Part shown: one piece after another, positions 44,777 through 51,504 of the stretch
Numbering within the stretch: position 1 is the first letter of the stretch
Layout: each line of letters starts with the position of its first letter
Source of the DNA: Shewanella halotolerans
Lineage (GTDB): Bacteria > Pseudomonadota > Gammaproteobacteria > Enterobacterales > Shewanellaceae
Direction of reading: 5' to 3'
DNA length: 64,000 bases
Assembly (NCBI RefSeq): GCF_019457535.1
Contig: NZ_CP080417.1
Span: 3,348,001-3,412,000 of the forward strand
Position numbers and translations under genes: made by a program
Notes under the pieces: generated by a model
The model's database searches: none
What the model was told of the DNA's origin: nothing
What the model saw: only the letters and a program-made list of their open reading frames with translations

Positions 44777-45238
44777 ATGAAAAAACAGATTAAATTAAGC
44801 CTGCTAGCCTTAGCCGGCAGTGCCTTACTGGCCTCAGCGGTACAAGCCAATAACTTCAAAGAGACAGACGATGCGCTCCACTATCGTCAATCTGCTTTTG
44901 GCCTGATCGCTCACAACTTTGGCGACATGGGCGCCATGCTTAAGGGCAAGAAGCCGTTCGACGCCGAAGTCTTTGCCATGCGTGCACAAAACGTTGCCGC
45001 ACTGAGCAAGCTACCTGCCGAAGGTTTCGTAGCCGGTTCTGACAAGGGCCACACAGATGCGCTAGCAAAAATCTGGAGCGACAAGGCCGATTTCGACGCT
45101 AAGATGAGCGCCTTCCAAGACAACGCCGCTAAACTCGCCGTTGCCGCACAATCAAGCGATCAAAATGCGATCAAGCAAGCCTTTATGAACACAGGCAAGA
45201 GCTGTAAGGGTTGCCACGACGTCTACAAGAAAGACTAA
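44777..45238 (+). CDS. Cytochrome c'
   Basis: 153 residues from the ATG at 44777; GTG at 44762 and ATG at 44768 are alternatives that only extend the signal peptide. Signal peptide MKKQIKLSLLALAGSALLAS ending VQA, then a four-helix class II cytochrome c with one C-terminal haem motif CKGCH. Cytochromes c' bind NO and are linked to nitrosative stress in the periplasm. Upstream, TCACA at 44742-44746 is a half-match to a CRP/FNR site. Next to, and convergent with, a cytochrome b561. Confidence 0.9.
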   Translation: MKKQIKLSLLALAGSALLASAVQANNFKETDDALHYRQSAFGLIAHNFGDMGAMLKGKKPFDAEVFAMRAQNVAALSKLPAEGFVAGSDKGHTDALAKIWSDKADFDAKMSAFQDNAAKLAVAAQSSDQNAIKQAFMNTGKSCKGCHDVYKKD

Positions 45239-45300
45239 TTCAAACTCGACTATTGCAGACGACTAATCAGACAACCAGCAAGAGCACTCGTTAGACGAAT

Positions 45301-45331
45301 AAAAAAGGGAGCAGTTAAGCTCCCTTTTTTT
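45301..45331. terminator. Bidirectional terminator between cytochrome c' and cytochrome b561
   Basis: 6-bp stem GGGAGC/GCTCCC (45307-45312, 45319-45324), 6-nt loop, A6 and T7 flanks. Confidence 0.92.
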
Positions 45332-45407
45332 ATCTTTTGCTTTAGCGCGGCCAATCACGCTTCAATTTACTACCGCTTCAACCTAACAAGGCTAAGACCT
45401 AATAACG

Positions 45408-46103
45408 CTAAAGCATGGCCGCGATTGGCCAAATCAGATAGTTCACCACCAGTCCCGCTAACACGCCGACCAGGGTCAGGGCCATCAGGCCTGAGCTAAA
45501 CTTAAACTCGGTGACACTCTCACGGCTGACACTCTTATAGCCGGTGATCATGGCGCCCACCAACTTATCACCTTTAATGCCGTGCCAGATCACTGCAAGA
45601 ATATGCAAAACCGCCAGCAGCAGGAGTAAATTGAAATTTTGCTTATGCAGCCAGGTCAGAGTCCCGGCCAGCTCGCTGCTCACATAACTGTATAGCGGCC
45701 CTTCGGTAAAGACTTCGTCTGTGGCAAACAGTCCTGTGGTGAGCTGAGCCACCAGCACTAAGATCATCGCCACCACCATATAACCACCGAGCGGATTATG
45801 GCCTATGCTACGCCCCTGTGGCTGTTTGACATAGGCCAGCACCTGAGTCGGCGACTTAACGAAATGGCTAAAGCGCGAGGTCTCGCTGCCCACTATGCCC
45901 CAGAGAATACGAAAGCCAATCAAGATCAATAGGCCGTATGCAAATACTTGATGCCATTGCATCTCCCCCACCTCGGCGCTCCACCATAGACCACCGAGCA
46001 ACGCTATCATGGACCAGTGAAACAGGCGCGTAGGCAGATCCCATACCTTAATTTTTACCTGGCCAGACTGAGGGCTTTCTACTGAGGACATCTTATAACT
46101 CAT
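45408..46103 (-). CDS. Di-haem cytochrome b561 domain protein
   Basis: 231 residues, four or five membrane helices. Cytochrome b561/bacterial type: KVWDLPTRLFHWSMI (axial His), WHQVFAYGLLILIGFRILWGIVG, NPLGGYMV, and HKQNFNLLLLLAVLHILAVIWHGIKG. Shuttles electrons between quinol and periplasmic cytochromes. Facing cytochrome c' gene suggests a functional pair, although they are on opposite strands. Start ATG 46103; a second ATG at 46091 is possible. Confidence 0.9.
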   Translation of the reverse strand: MSYKMSSVESPQSGQVKIKVWDLPTRLFHWSMIALLGGLWWSAEVGEMQWHQVFAYGLLILIGFRILWGIVGSETSRFSHFVKSPTQVLAYVKQPQGRSIGHNPLGGYMVVAMILVLVAQLTTGLFATDEVFTEGPLYSYVSSELAGTLTWLHKQNFNLLLLLAVLHILAVIWHGIKGDKLVGAMITGYKSVSRESVTEFKFSSGLMALTLVGVLAGLVVNYLIWPIAAML

Positions 46104-46293
46104 CGCTTTAGAAAATAATGAAATTGATGATATTTGAAGCGATAGGGAGAGGCAAATAGATTTATGTAAGCAGTGTTATCCAGTCAAATATGCAGCCTAA
46201 AATAGAGAAATACAAGCCATTCCTAATGTTTATTTTGCAATTTTGTCTAAGGGCTCAAATAACCAACGAACGGAAAATAATGGCGGCAAAAAG

Positions 46294-46307
46294 TTGATCT
46301 AGATCAC
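46294..46307. promoter_or_regulatory. FNR/EtrA-like site upstream of raiA
   Basis: TTGAT-CTAG-ATCAC differs from the FNR consensus TTGATN4ATCAA at one base, 58 bases before the raiA ATG. It could also bind CRP weakly. Confidence 0.5.
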
Positions 46308-46365
46308 GTTTTATGAGGGCTAAATTGGTAATCTGAAGTCAAGGAAACAACGAAAGGTTCGACAT

Positions 46366-46740
46366 ATGATAAAGATTACAAGTAAAGATTTCGAAGTCAC
46401 CACTCCTATCCGTGAACGTATCGAGAGCCGTTTAGAAAAACTAAGTAGACACGATGTACAGCTCATAAATCCACATGTAATCATAGGTCAAGAGAAGCAA
46501 GGGTTTAAGATAGAAGCTTCAGTCGGTATACCAAGCAACACCTTATTTGCTCAGGCGAAAGACAAAGATCTCTATGCAGCAATCAATGCAATGGGTCAGA
46601 AATTGGAGAAACAGCTCAATCGCCTCAGCCACAAACCGGAAGGAGCTCGCTACACAGCTCCAGCGACAAGCCCAACGCCAGAAAGCGCCGAATTAGACGA
46701 CGAGTATGACGAGACAATAGATAAGGAATACGCGGCGTAA
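46366..46740 (+). CDS. raiA: Ribosome-associated inhibitor / hibernation factor, short type
   Basis: 124 residues. HPF/YfiA fold: MIKITSKDFEVTTPIRERIESRLEKL, KIEASVGIPSNTLFAQAKDKDLYAAINAM, KLEKQLNR, then an acidic, unstructured tail of about 30 residues as in E. coli YfiA (RaiA), which prevents 100S dimer formation. Binds the A and P sites of idle ribosomes in stationary phase or cold. AAAGG ribosome site. Two structured elements follow the stop codon. Confidence 0.92.
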   Translation: MIKITSKDFEVTTPIRERIESRLEKLSRHDVQLINPHVIIGQEKQGFKIEASVGIPSNTLFAQAKDKDLYAAINAMGQKLEKQLNRLSHKPEGARYTAPATSPTPESAELDDEYDETIDKEYAA

Positions 46741-46750
46741 CAGATTTAAC

Positions 46751-46825
46751 GGTAAGTGGCGAAACATCGCCTCAGGCATAGACCGAGGAACGAACGCTAA
46801 CGAACTGGCACAAAAGCCACTTACC
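46751..46825. ncRNA. Predicted structured element 1 (three-way junction)
   Basis: Outer stem GGTAAGTGGC/GCCACTTACC (46751-46760, 46816-46825) encloses hairpin A, CCTC-A-GG/CC-GAGG with a bulged A (46770-46776, 46783-46788), and hairpin B, GCTA/TGGC with loop ACGAAC (46796-46809). A second element downstream keeps the same plan with compensatory changes. Only 10 bases follow the raiA stop. It could be a 3' UTR element or an sRNA; strand is not settled. Confidence 0.55.
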
Positions 46826-46886
46826 CAAACTTGGTGGATAGTTAAATCGCCACCAAAATAGAGGTACAGCGACAGGCAAAAGACGA

Positions 46887-46966
46887 GGACGGACATTCAA
46901 ACCAGCCACAGGCCTTCAGTAAGAAGCCGTGGAACTCAGCTAACGAACTAGCTATGTTGTCCGCCC
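46887..46966. ncRNA. Predicted structured element 2 (three-way junction), paralogue of element 1
   Basis: Outer stem GGACGGACA/TGTCCGCCC with one mismatch (46887-46895, 46958-46966) encloses hairpin A, CCAC-A-GGC/GCC-GTGG with the same bulged A (46906-46913, 46926-46932), and hairpin B, AGCTA/TAGCT with loop ACGAAC (46938-46953). Sequence GCTAACGAACT and GGAAC are conserved between elements while stem pairs change. Between the elements lies TTGGTGG/CCACCAA (46831-46856). The rest of 46967-47095 shows nothing clear. Confidence 0.55.
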
Positions 46967-47095
46967 TTGTTATACTTATTATTAAGTGCCGTCTCTGATG
47001 TCACATGCAAGCCAACACAGGAGTAAGAGGTCACATTAGCCAAACGCAAGACGTTAATCTTTCACGTTTGATTTATTGTAGGCGACTCACACAAC

Positions 47096-47374
47096 CTAAG
47101 GCTTAAGATGAGCCCAAATAGGAACCAGGCATAGCGCCAAACAAGTCGTCCCCGAGAGCCATAGGGTAGCCGCTGAGATAGTCTCAGGTAATTGCACCCT
47201 AAGTAGTGAGAAAGGAGCGCAGTCCCATTTTAATATTGAGTGCTTTTTCCCTAACTGAGGCAGCCAGATAGCCAATAAAGGCAAACCAACGTAGTAGACG
47301 TTAACAGGCCATTGGATCACCGCTAGTCGATTAGCCCGCTGCCTCTCCCTTATCACCTGCCGCAGTGCTTTCAT
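47096..47374 (-). CDS. Possible small membrane protein, unrecognised
   Basis: 92-codon ORF from ATG at 47374. A basic N-terminus (KALRQVIRERQRANR) is followed by two likely membrane segments (VYYVGLPLLAIWLPQLG and ATLWLSGTTCLALCLVPIW). The composition is plausible for a membrane protein, but there is no clear ribosome site and I recognise no family. Could be spurious. Confidence 0.35.
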   Translation of the reverse strand: MKALRQVIRERQRANRLAVIQWPVNVYYVGLPLLAIWLPQLGKKHSILKWDCAPFSLLRVQLPETISAATLWLSGTTCLALCLVPIWAHLKP

Positions 47375-47433
47375 CTGCAGGCGACAAGCAAAGGAGGATG
47401 CCCCATCTTAAATTCTGATCTTTTACTCTCCAG

Positions 47434-47458
47434 GCGCACCCAAAGAGGTGCGCTTTCT
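47434..47458 (+). terminator. Possible terminator upstream of pheL
   Basis: 7-bp stem GCGCACC/GGTGCGC (47434-47440, 47447-47453), 6-nt loop, followed by TTTCT. A second A/T-flanked stem AAAAGGGA/TCCCTTTT lies at 47492-47522. They may shield pheL from upstream transcription. Confidence 0.5.
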
Positions 47459-47568
47459 ATTGACGACTCCTCCAATCAGGCGGCTTATTCCAAAAGGGAT
47501 AAATTCTCACTTTGTCCCTTTTTTAATTGACAGAGTATTGAGCAGGGCTTAATTTGAAGGCTATGAAA

Positions 47569-47616
47569 ATGAACACCCAAGCTTTTTTTACTTTCTTTTT
47601 TATTCCACCCTTCTAG
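47569..47616 (+). CDS. pheL: phe operon leader peptide
   Basis: 15-residue ORF MNTQAFFTFFFIPPF with six Phe... five in the F-runs plus the last residue, all encoded before TAG at 47614. The ATG at 47569 has GAAGG 8 bases upstream; an in-frame ATG at 47563 is too close to it. E. coli PheL is also 15 residues with Phe runs. The following leader RNA has a terminator and a competing antiterminator, so pheA is controlled by attenuation sensing Phe-tRNA. Confidence 0.93.
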   Translation: MNTQAFFTFFFIPPF

Positions 47617-47659
47617 GGAGGCGGAATTTCGGTGTAAAAACGAAAGTAAGAATTCCAAG

Positions 47660-47688
47660 GCCTCCCATTATGGGGGGCTTTTTTATTT
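47660..47688 (+). terminator. pheA attenuator
   Basis: Stem GCCTCCC/GGGGGGC (47660-47666, 47672-47678, one G-U pair) with loop ATTAT and a T6 tract. Its left arm can instead pair with GGGAGGC at 47616-47622, extended by GGAATT/AATTCC, forming the antiterminator. The antiterminator left arm starts at the pheL stop codon, as expected for stalling control. Confidence 0.93.
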
Positions 47689-47727
47689 GCATGAGTAATC
47701 GAGAAGCGTTCAACGACAGAGGACAGC

Positions 47728-49692
47728 ATGACCAAACCACATCCCCTTAGCCATACCCGGGAACAGATCACCGCACTCGACAATGAACTGCTGGCACTGC
47801 TGGCCAAACGACGGGCACTGAGTCTTGATGTCGCACGCAGCAAAGAGGTCGATATTCGCCCGATACGCGACACCCAGAGAGAGAAAGAACTGCTGGCCCG
47901 CCTGGTTAAGCAGGGACGCGAGCAGGGACTCGATGCCCACTATGTCCTCTCTCTCTATCAGAGCATCATCGAAGACTCGGTATTAAACCAGCAGGCCTAC
48001 CTGCAGGGCCGTGCCAATCCAGACTTTCAGAAACAGCAATACAACATCGCCTATCTGGGCGCCCGCGGCTCCTACTCCTATCTCGCCGCTACCCGCTACT
48101 GCGAACGTCGTCAGGTGGGCATGCAGGATCTGGGTTGCAAGAGCTTCGATGAGATAGTGCAGGCTGTGGAATCCGGTCATGCGGACTACGGCTTCCTGCC
48201 GATCGAAAACACCTCCTCAGGCTCGATCAACGAAGTCTATGACGTGCTGCAACACACCAGCCTGGCCATCGTCGGCGAGACCACCATAGAGGTAGGACAT
48301 TGCCTGCTGGCCAAGCCGGGCACCAACGTTAAGCAGATCAAGACCATCTATGCCCATCCGCAACCCATCAGTCAGTGCAGTCGCTACCTGAGCCAACATG
48401 GCGAGTTCAAACTGGAATACTGCTCCAGCAGCGCCGAGGCCATGGAGCGGGTACTCGAGGCCGACGACAACAGCGTCGCCGCCATCGGCAGCGTCGAAGG
48501 GGGCGCCCTGTATCAACTAGAGGCTGTCGAGCGCGAGCTGGCCAACCAGAAGATCAACCAGAGCCGCTTCATAGTGGTGGCCAGAAAGGCGATTGCGGTG
48601 CCCGAGCAGCTGCCAGCCAAGACAACCCTCATCATGGCCACGGGACAGAAGCCCGGCGCCCTAGTTGAAGCCCTGCTTATCTTAAAGGCCCATGATCTCA
48701 ACATGAGTAAGCTCGAATCCCGTCCTATTCCGGGCACGCCATGGGAAGAGATGTTCTATCTGGATCTCGACGCGAATCTAGCAAGCGACGAGATGCAGCA
48801 GGCATTAAAGGAGCTTGAGCGAATCACCCGCTTCATCAAGGTGCTGGGCTGCTACCCTTGCGAAACCGTCAACCCCACCCAGCTAAGCAACAGTCAGCTG
48901 ATGATTGAGCCCACCACCAGCCGCGAGGCGGACCAACAGGCCAAAGAGAAACAGGACGCCAAACACCAGCGTCACAGCCTGGCCGAACATCCACAGGTCA
49001 CTAGTGTCATCTGCAGACAGTTAAAGATAGGCGACGGTCAGTTTGGCGCCATCGCCCAACTGGCACTGACCCAGGAGTCTGGCCACTACGGCCAGCTGGC
49101 GAAACAGATAAAGGAAGCGGGTTTCCAGGCGGTGACCGTCGGCGAGCTAAACGCCAACCCCATGGCCAATCGCCAATTGAGTGAGATGCGCAGAGCCCTG
49201 AACCAGTTTGATCTCGCCTGTATCGTCGCCATCGAACACGATAGCGAGCTGACCCTCGCCTGTGATCACGCCGACATGCTGCTGATCAGCGGCAAGCAGA
49301 TGCACAATCGCGATCTGCTTGAACAGGTGGGCGCGCTGCACATGCCGGTGATCTTAGAGCGCAACACCATGGCCAGCCTGGATGAGTGGCTGGGCGCCGC
49401 CGAGGTCATCTTGGCCGCGGGCAATCAACAGTTGGCCCTGAGTGAAGCCGGCATCAGGACCTTCAACGAGCAGCAGCGACCCACCTTAGATCTCTCGGGA
49501 CTGATCAGCCTCAAGGAGAGAAGCCACCTACCGGTACTGCTCAACACCCGCTACGCCTGTCAGCAAGAGGAACTTGCCAGCCAGGCGGGCGCGGCCAAGG
49601 CGCTCAAGGCCGATGGCCTGGTGCTGGGCGTGAGTGACCCACAGCAACTTAACGCCCATAGCGACATTCTTGCCCGTCTCTACCGCGGCTAG
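47728..49692 (+). CDS. pheA: Chorismate mutase/prephenate dehydratase with extra C-terminal DAHP-synthase-like domain
   Basis: 654 residues against about 386 for E. coli PheA. Domains: AroQ chorismate mutase (about 8-95), prephenate dehydratase (about 105-290: YLGARGSYSYLAA, GFLPIENTSSGSI, SRFIVVAR with Ser for the usual Thr), ACT domain (299-378) with Phe-binding ESRP at 330-333. After a polar linker (about 380-425), residues 426-654 resemble class I-beta DAHP synthase: LLISGKQMHN, VILERNTMASLDEWLGAAEVILAAGN, SEAGIRTF, TLDLSGL, HLPVLLN. The catalytic KPR, CERGIRT cysteine, DPSH histidine and EVHP motifs are lost, so this part is probably a non-catalytic regulatory domain. GAGGA ribosome site; attenuated by pheL. 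Confidence 0.93.
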   Translation: MTKPHPLSHTREQITALDNELLALLAKRRALSLDVARSKEVDIRPIRDTQREKELLARLVKQGREQGLDAHYVLSLYQSIIEDSVLNQQAYLQGRANPDFQKQQYNIAYLGARGSYSYLAATRYCERRQVGMQDLGCKSFDEIVQAVESGHADYGFLPIENTSSGSINEVYDVLQHTSLAIVGETTIEVGHCLLAKPGTNVKQIKTIYAHPQPISQCSRYLSQHGEFKLEYCSSSAEAMERVLEADDNSVAAIGSVEGGALYQLEAVERELANQKINQSRFIVVARKAIAVPEQLPAKTTLIMATGQKPGALVEALLILKAHDLNMSKLESRPIPGTPWEEMFYLDLDANLASDEMQQALKELERITRFIKVLGCYPCETVNPTQLSNSQLMIEPTTSREADQQAKEKQDAKHQRHSLAEHPQVTSVICRQLKIGDGQFGAIAQLALTQESGHYGQLAKQIKEAGFQAVTVGELNANPMANRQLSEMRRALNQFDLACIVAIEHDSELTLACDHADMLLISGKQMHNRDLLEQVGALHMPVILERNTMASLDEWLGAAEVILAAGNQQLALSEAGIRTFNEQQRPTLDLSGLISLKERSHLPVLLNTRYACQQEELASQAGAAKALKADGLVLGVSDPQQLNAHSDILARLYRG

Positions 49693-49724
49693 TCACTTGT
49701 GTCATAACAAGAGCTGCTAAGTCA

Positions 49725-49756
49725 TAAAAAAAGAGGACCAGAGGTCCTCTTTTTTT
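49725..49756. terminator. Bidirectional terminator after pheA
   Basis: 8-bp perfect stem AGAGGACC/GGTCCTCT (49732-49739, 49743-49750), loop AGA, A7 and T7 flanks; also fits the convergent membrane-protein gene. Confidence 0.92.
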
Positions 49757-49766
49757 GCCGATAAGC

Positions 49767-50102
49767 TTAAATCGCCAGGCCATCCACCAGATTCATCCAA
49801 CCTTTGATGGTGCGATGACAAAACCACAAGAGCGCCAGCAGTGACAGACTCACGGCCATCCAGCCTTGAGGCACTAAGTAGGCCAGCAATAATAGCGAAA
49901 ACAGAGAGATAATCGACCAACGCTGCCAACGTATGTGAGAATAGAGCAGGCTACTCATCTTATCCCCCTTCTGCCCGAGACTGATCACCAGGGCAAACAG
50001 GGGCGGCAATAACAGCAGCGGAAAAGCCGACATCAAGGCATACAGGAGATGGCCAAGACTATGATCGTCTAAAACGACAGGCTGTGACGTAGTCGATACC
50101 AT
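49767..50102 (-). CDS. Small inner-membrane protein, possibly DUF4870/COG3671-like
   Basis: 111 residues from the ATG at 50102 (GGAG 8 bases upstream; the GTG at 50129 is rejected). Three or four membrane segments: HLLYALMSAFPLLLLPPLFALVI, WSIISLFSLLLLAYLV, AVSLSLLALLWFC. The middle motif SSLLYSHIRWQRWSI recalls the SHFxxQ segment of a family of uncharacterised small membrane proteins. Function unknown. Confidence 0.7.
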   Translation of the reverse strand: MVSTTSQPVVLDDHSLGHLLYALMSAFPLLLLPPLFALVISLGQKGDKMSSLLYSHIRWQRWSIISLFSLLLLAYLVPQGWMAVSLSLLALLWFCHRTIKGWMNLVDGLAI

Positions 50103-50303
50103 AAAGGGCGCTCCACACAAATTCCACACAGGGGATAAAGAGTGAACCAGATGCCATACTGCGCCTAGTCCTTATCATTAACCATACTGTGTCATCGTCT
50201 TTTGCGCAAATCTTGCGATCGATTTATCCCATCGCAACAATCTTGCTGGCAGAGTGCCAAACTGTCTGCGCTGGCAATAGCGCCTCAGCCAAATGAGATG
50301 CCG

Positions 50304-50339
50304 AAAAAACTGGCGAGGTCCTTGATGAAAATCCTCGCC
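50304..50339 (-). terminator. hcr terminator
   Basis: 7-bp stem GGCGAGG/CCTCGCC (50312-50318, 50333-50339) with a 14-nt loop and A6 at 50304-50309, giving a U tract on the minus strand, 37 bases after the hcr stop. Confidence 0.78.
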
Positions 50340-50375
50340 TTTGCCAGCAAATACCTCTTATCCAGCCAGCACCTC

Positions 50376-51443
50376 CTATGCCAAAGAGAGGGTCACATCA
50401 GACTTTAATCGCGTCGAGCAGGCGAGAATAAAGCCCTGCGCTACCTCGGCCGGCGTCAGCGTCATCTCGCTGCTGGACTCTGTCTCGCCGCTTAGCACCT
50501 GACACTTACAGGCGCCGCAGACCCCTGAGCGACAGGCGGCGATAATGGGCAACCCTTTCGCCTCTATCCCCTCCAGTACCGTCTGCTCTCCAGTGAGCGG
50601 CGTAGACAGCTCACCAATTTGCAGCATGAAGGGAGTAGAACCCGCAACCTCGTCCACCCCTTCTACTTGCTGTGAAGACGCAGAGGACGGCGCGCCGAAG
50701 CTCTCCTGATGATAACGACTCATGTCGAAACCGACATCTTGCAACATTGCCTTCACCGCCTGCATATAGGGCTCTGGGCCACAGACGAACACTGTGCGCT
50801 CAAGATAGTCGGGCACGGCCTTCGCGAGTATCTCCAGATTTAATCTGCCCTCGAAACTAGCACAGGCCTCAAGCGACTCTCCAGACTCCAAGCTGTAGTG
50901 CAGCGCCATATTGGGATGACGCTGGGCCATCTTCAGCAGCGCCTCATGGAAAATGAGATCTTCCTTGGCCTTGGCGCTGTGCACGAAGGCGATATCGCTG
51001 CCCACCAGAGTGTCCGTCAGCCAGCGCGACATGGAATACATGGGGGTAATCCCACTGCCGGCGCTTAAGAAAAGGTAACGACTGGCGGGAATATCGATCA
51101 GATTAAAGGCGCCAGCCGGGCCGCTGACATTGACGCTGTGCCCCGCCTTGAGGTTATCGATTAGGTAATTGGACACCCGCCCGCCAGGAATGCGCTTGAT
51201 GGTTACTACCAAAGAATAGGGGCGCGAAGGCGACGAAGAGATGGTATAGCTGCGGGCAACCCGCTCTCCCTGAATGTCCAACAGGAAGGTGATGAACTGC
51301 CCAGGCTTAAAATGAAACTTAACCGGCTGGGCACCTTGAAAGCGAAAGCTGGTCACATCATGGGTTTCCTGCCAGCGCTCGACACAAACAAGCCTAGTCT
51401 CGCCTGTTTGCCAGTTGGGTGATAGATAATCTTGTTGATTCAT
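50376..51443 (-). CDS. hcr: Hybrid cluster protein NADH reductase
   Basis: 355 residues: FAD-binding ferredoxin-reductase domain (ARSYTISSSPSRP, GGRVSNYLIDNL), NAD-binding domain (LFLSAGSGITPM, FVCGPEPYM) and C-terminal [2Fe-2S] ferredoxin with CRSGVCGACKC and a distal cysteine (ILACS). Supplies electrons from NADH to Hcp. Downstream of hcp on the same strand, 59 bases away with a hairpin between. Confidence 0.94.
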   Translation of the reverse strand: MNQQDYLSPNWQTGETRLVCVERWQETHDVTSFRFQGAQPVKFHFKPGQFITFLLDIQGERVARSYTISSSPSRPYSLVVTIKRIPGGRVSNYLIDNLKAGHSVNVSGPAGAFNLIDIPASRYLFLSAGSGITPMYSMSRWLTDTLVGSDIAFVHSAKAKEDLIFHEALLKMAQRHPNMALHYSLESGESLEACASFEGRLNLEILAKAVPDYLERTVFVCGPEPYMQAVKAMLQDVGFDMSRYHQESFGAPSSASSQQVEGVDEVAGSTPFMLQIGELSTPLTGEQTVLEGIEAKGLPIIAACRSGVCGACKCQVLSGETESSSEMTLTPAEVAQGFILACSTRLKSDVTLSLA

Positions 51444-51464
51444 GGGTGACTTACCAAAAAGAAA

Positions 51465-51504
51465 AAACGCCCACGGCAGTACCGTGGACGTTTGGGGGCG
51501 TTTT
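51465..51504 (-). terminator. Hairpin between hcp and hcr
   Basis: Inner stem CCACGG/CCGTGG (51471-51476, 51482-51487) and outer AAAACGCC/GGCGTTTT (51465-51472, 51497-51504) begin at the hcp stop codon, with A-rich sequence giving U-rich RNA on the minus strand. It could terminate part of the hcp transcripts or stabilise them. Confidence 0.65.

Noticed and set aside
46693..46896. 67-codon minus frame over the raiA 3' end and structured element 1
   Set aside because: No ribosome site, overlaps raiA and a strong inverted repeat; the hydrophobic look is probably chance.
46751..46966. Integron attC sites as an explanation for the twin elements
   Set aside because: They lack the RYYYAAC/GTTRRRY ends and form three-way junctions rather than a single folded palindrome; no integrase or cassettes nearby.
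46751..46966. Hammerhead or CsrB-type RNA as an explanation for the twin elements
   Set aside because: No CUGAUGA/GAAA core on either strand, and too few GGA loops for a CsrA-sponge RNA.
47527..47555. TTGACA-17-TAATTT as the pheL promoter
   Set aside because: Its start point would fall at about 47562, after the pheL ribosome site (GAAGG), so it cannot drive a translated leader; a weaker TTGTCC/TATTGA pair upstream is more likely.
50202..50408. 68-codon + frame upstream of hcr terminator
   Set aside because: Covers the hcr terminator and the hcr 3' end; no homology recognised.
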